Assembly: GCA_946886975.1 (NCBI GenBank)
Contig: CAMPJV010000019.1
Coordinates: forward strand, 1 to 16,155
From: an uncultured Taibaiella sp.
Lineage (GTDB): Bacteria > Bacteroidota > Bacteroidia > Chitinophagales > Chitinophagaceae
Direction: 5' to 3'
Length of the DNA: 16,155 nucleotides
Positions 14,456 through 16,155 of the stretch are shown piece by piece; the stretch's first letter is position 1; each line of letters starts with the position of its first letter. The position numbers and the translations under genes are program-made. Under the pieces are notes generated by a model. That model saw only the letters and a list, made by a program, of their open reading frames with translations, searched no databases and was not told the DNA's origin.

Positions 14456-15043
14456 ATGAACTACCTGGCGCACGCCTATCTTTCATTTGGTGATGCGGAG
14501 ATACTTACGGGCAACATGATAGGAGACCATGTGAAAGGCAGATTGGCCCTGGAGCATTTTCCTGAAAGGATCAGCCAGGGCATCATGCTGCACAGGAAGA
14601 TCGATTCTTTTACAGATGATCACCCGGCAACGAAGAGAGCCAAGCTACTGTTCCGGCAGGATTATGGCCTATACTCCGGAGCTGTAATGGATAGTCTGTA
14701 TGATCATTTTCTAGCTAACGATCCAAAGCATTTTGCTTCTGAGAAAGTGCTGTTTGACTTCACCCAGGAGACTTACAGCAAACTGTCACAACAATCGGAG
14801 TACTTTCCTCTGTCCTTTGAGCAATATTTTCCATACATGCAGCAGCAGAACTGGCTATATAATTACAGAACTCTGCAAGGCATGCAACGTTCTCTCAATG
14901 GCTTACAGAGAAGAGCCAAACACATGCCGGCAGTGGATAAGGCGTACAATACTTTCATCGGATATTACTATCAACTGGCACAGTGTTATTACGAACTGAT
15001 GGACGATATTGTAGTGTATGTTAAAGTTGAGTTAAGCCAGTAG
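14456..15043 (+). CDS. acpH: Acyl carrier protein phosphodiesterase (AcpH family)
   Basis: AcpH removes the 4'-phosphopantetheine arm from holo-ACP, giving apo-ACP; cytoplasmic. The 195-residue length fits. The N-terminus MNYLAHAYLSF is typical, and the metal-site residues are visible as GNMIGDHVKG (19-28), IMLHRKIDSFTDDHP (43-57) and VMDSLYDHFLA (77-87), an HD-like His/Asp arrangement. The aromatic-rich YMQQQNWLYNY region also fits the family. The gene has its own candidate promoter and stands 77 nt after the FUSC gene. Activity is inferred from family membership only. Confidence 0.93.
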   Translation: MNYLAHAYLSFGDAEILTGNMIGDHVKGRLALEHFPERISQGIMLHRKIDSFTDDHPATKRAKLLFRQDYGLYSGAVMDSLYDHFLANDPKHFASEKVLFDFTQETYSKLSQQSEYFPLSFEQYFPYMQQQNWLYNYRTLQGMQRSLNGLQRRAKHMPAVDKAYNTFIGYYYQLAQCYYELMDDIVVYVKVELSQ

Positions 15044-15062
15044 CAAGGTTTTCAGGCAAATC

Positions 15063-15070
15063 TATTTTTG
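15063..15070 (+). promoter_or_regulatory. Candidate -7 box of the serine hydrolase gene
   Basis: TATTTTTG matches TAnnTTTG, 21 nt before the ATG at 15092. No TTG is present at the right distance upstream, so the call is weak. Confidence 0.3.
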
Positions 15071-15091
15071 TAGCTTATCCATTACCAAATC

Positions 15092-16155
15092 ATGTTCCCA
15101 TCCCTCCGTTCATATATACTATTCAGTTTCCTATCCTTTTTCTTCGTGGCGTGTCACCCGGAGACCGAGCCGGTAAATGCTGGTCCGCGCTTTCATGACA
15201 ATCCCGGCATCGCGTCTACGCAGCCACTGGCTTATGCAGACACACTGCAGCCGGATATGCAACGAATGATAGCAAGGCTGGATTCATTTTATCGTATTCA
15301 GGTTAGGGCGGGTTTTAACGGAAGCGTGCTCATCGGGCAGAAAGGGAAGATACTCTATGAGCGATACTTTGGTGTGGCCAGCAGGGAAAAAGGTCAAAAG
15401 CTCCAGCCGAACAGTGCTATACAACTTGCATCAATATCCAAAACATTTACCGGGGCAGCAACTATGTATCTGCATCAGAACAAGTATCTGAATATAAACG
15501 ATGCTGTTTCTCAATACCTGCCGGAGTTCCCTTATCCTACTATCACGATCAAAATGCTGCTTAGCCACAGGTCTGGTCTACCTGAGTACCAGAAATGGAC
15601 TGGAAAGTACGTGAAGAACGAGCATACACTTATTGATAATGACCAGGTGCTTGCCACATTTGCCAGGTACAAACCAGCTTTAGAATCGAGGCCTAACACT
15701 CGCTTTAAGTACTGCAACAGTAATTATGTCATATTAGCGAGCCTTATCGAAAAGGTGACGGACATGAACTACGACGATTTCATGAAGAAGTACATTTTCG
15801 AGCCATTGGGTATGACCAACACTTTTGTCTTTAACCCGGTGTCAGGCTTGCCCGCTCACGCCACGCCTAATTACAGGTATAACTGGAGCAGATGGCCAAA
15901 TAACTTTGCCGATGGTGTTATGGGAGATAAGGGAATCTATAGTACACCAAGAGACATGTACCGTTGGGACCAGTCCTTTTATAACAATAAACTTCTTAAT
16001 AATGAGACTATCGAGCTGGCATACGGTCCCTGCTCTTTTGAAAAGCCCGGGATAAAGAATTACGGCCTTGGGTGGAGAATGCTGTGTTATCCCAACGGCA
16101 ATAAGGTCATATACCACAACGGCTGGTGGCATGGCAACAATACTGCCTTCTATCG
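15092..16155 (+). CDS. Serine hydrolase lipoprotein, class C beta-lactamase fold (cut by right edge)
   Basis: An open frame runs from the ATG at 15092 to the window edge, 354 residues without a stop. Residues 1-20 are a lipoprotein signal with FFFVAC (Cys21 lipidated), so it is likely membrane-anchored in the periplasm or at the surface. The three active-site motifs of the serine beta-lactamase/DD-peptidase fold are present: SxxK as SISK (114-117), YxN as YCN (207-209) and HxG as HNG (342-344) replacing KTG. Also typical are LLSHRSGLPEY (156-166) and FEPLGMTNTF (236-245). Such proteins include esterases, D-aminopeptidases, DD-peptidases and beta-lactamase-like enzymes; antibiotic resistance should not be assumed. 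The remaining C-terminus lies outside the window. Confidence 0.93.
   Translation, partial: MFPSLRSYILFSFLSFFFVACHPETEPVNAGPRFHDNPGIASTQPLAYADTLQPDMQRMIARLDSFYRIQVRAGFNGSVLIGQKGKILYERYFGVASREKGQKLQPNSAIQLASISKTFTGAATMYLHQNKYLNINDAVSQYLPEFPYPTITIKMLLSHRSGLPEYQKWTGKYVKNEHTLIDNDQVLATFARYKPALESRPNTRFKYCNSNYVILASLIEKVTDMNYDDFMKKYIFEPLGMTNTFVFNPVSGLPAHATPNYRYNWSRWPNNFADGVMGDKGIYSTPRDMYRWDQSFYNNKLLNNETIELAYGPCSFEKPGIKNYGLGWRMLCYPNGNKVIYHNGWWHGNNTAFY

Noticed and set aside
15092..16155. Reading the serine hydrolase as an antibiotic-resistance beta-lactamase
   Set aside because: The motifs SISK, YCN and HNG define the fold only; most such Bacteroidota lipoproteins are esterase- or peptidase-like and nothing here points to drug resistance.

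Overview
The window looks like chromosomal DNA from a member of the Bacteroidota, probably Chitinophagaceae-like. Four things point there: two exported proteins end in type IX secretion (Por) sorting domains; genes almost never have a Shine-Dalgarno sequence; several upstream regions carry the Bacteroidota -7 box TAnnTTTG; and gene content (YkuD_2-type L,D-transpeptidase-like protein, DUF5522, choice-anchor-V-like proteins, AcpH) fits. I see no tRNA, rRNA, CRISPR array, IS element or phage gene. Most of the window is ordinary core or peripheral genome.

Layout. The left edge may hold the 3' end of a gene (1-164, weak). A thiolase follows on the minus strand, with a clear intrinsic terminator framed by copies of a short AT-rich repeat. 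An exported L,D-transpeptidase-like protein on the plus strand converges on a minus-strand operon of three genes: trmB (tRNA m7G46 methyltransferase), a small four-cysteine DUF5522 protein and an alkyltransferase-like (ATL) protein. Two neighbouring paralogous exported proteins with Reeler/choice-anchor-V-like domains and T9SS tails come next. Then an RDD membrane protein overlaps tail to tail with a degenerate UbiA-like membrane protein, which lies downstream of an acyl-CoA (propionyl-CoA type) carboxylase beta subunit.

The most interesting part is 9017-11615. A minus-strand pair encodes an RsbQ-type alpha/beta hydrolase with intact Ser-Asp-His triad and, 10 nt later, a soluble histidine kinase whose N-terminal PAS domain and linker resemble Bacillus RsbP. 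In Bacillus the RsbQ/RsbP pair activates sigma-B under energy stress through a PP2C phosphatase. Here the PP2C output is replaced by HisKA/HATPase, and a divergent single-domain response regulator lies beside it. I read this as an energy- or metabolite-stress sensor with a swapped output.

Downstream on the plus strand are a periplasmic TlpA-like thioredoxin, a 726-residue FUSC-family transporter-like protein with a TTG start, an ACP phosphodiesterase (AcpH) and a serine hydrolase lipoprotein (class C beta-lactamase fold) cut by the right edge. No gene-free stretch exceeds 300 bases; the longest (1513-1775) holds two divergent candidate promoters and a small direct repeat.
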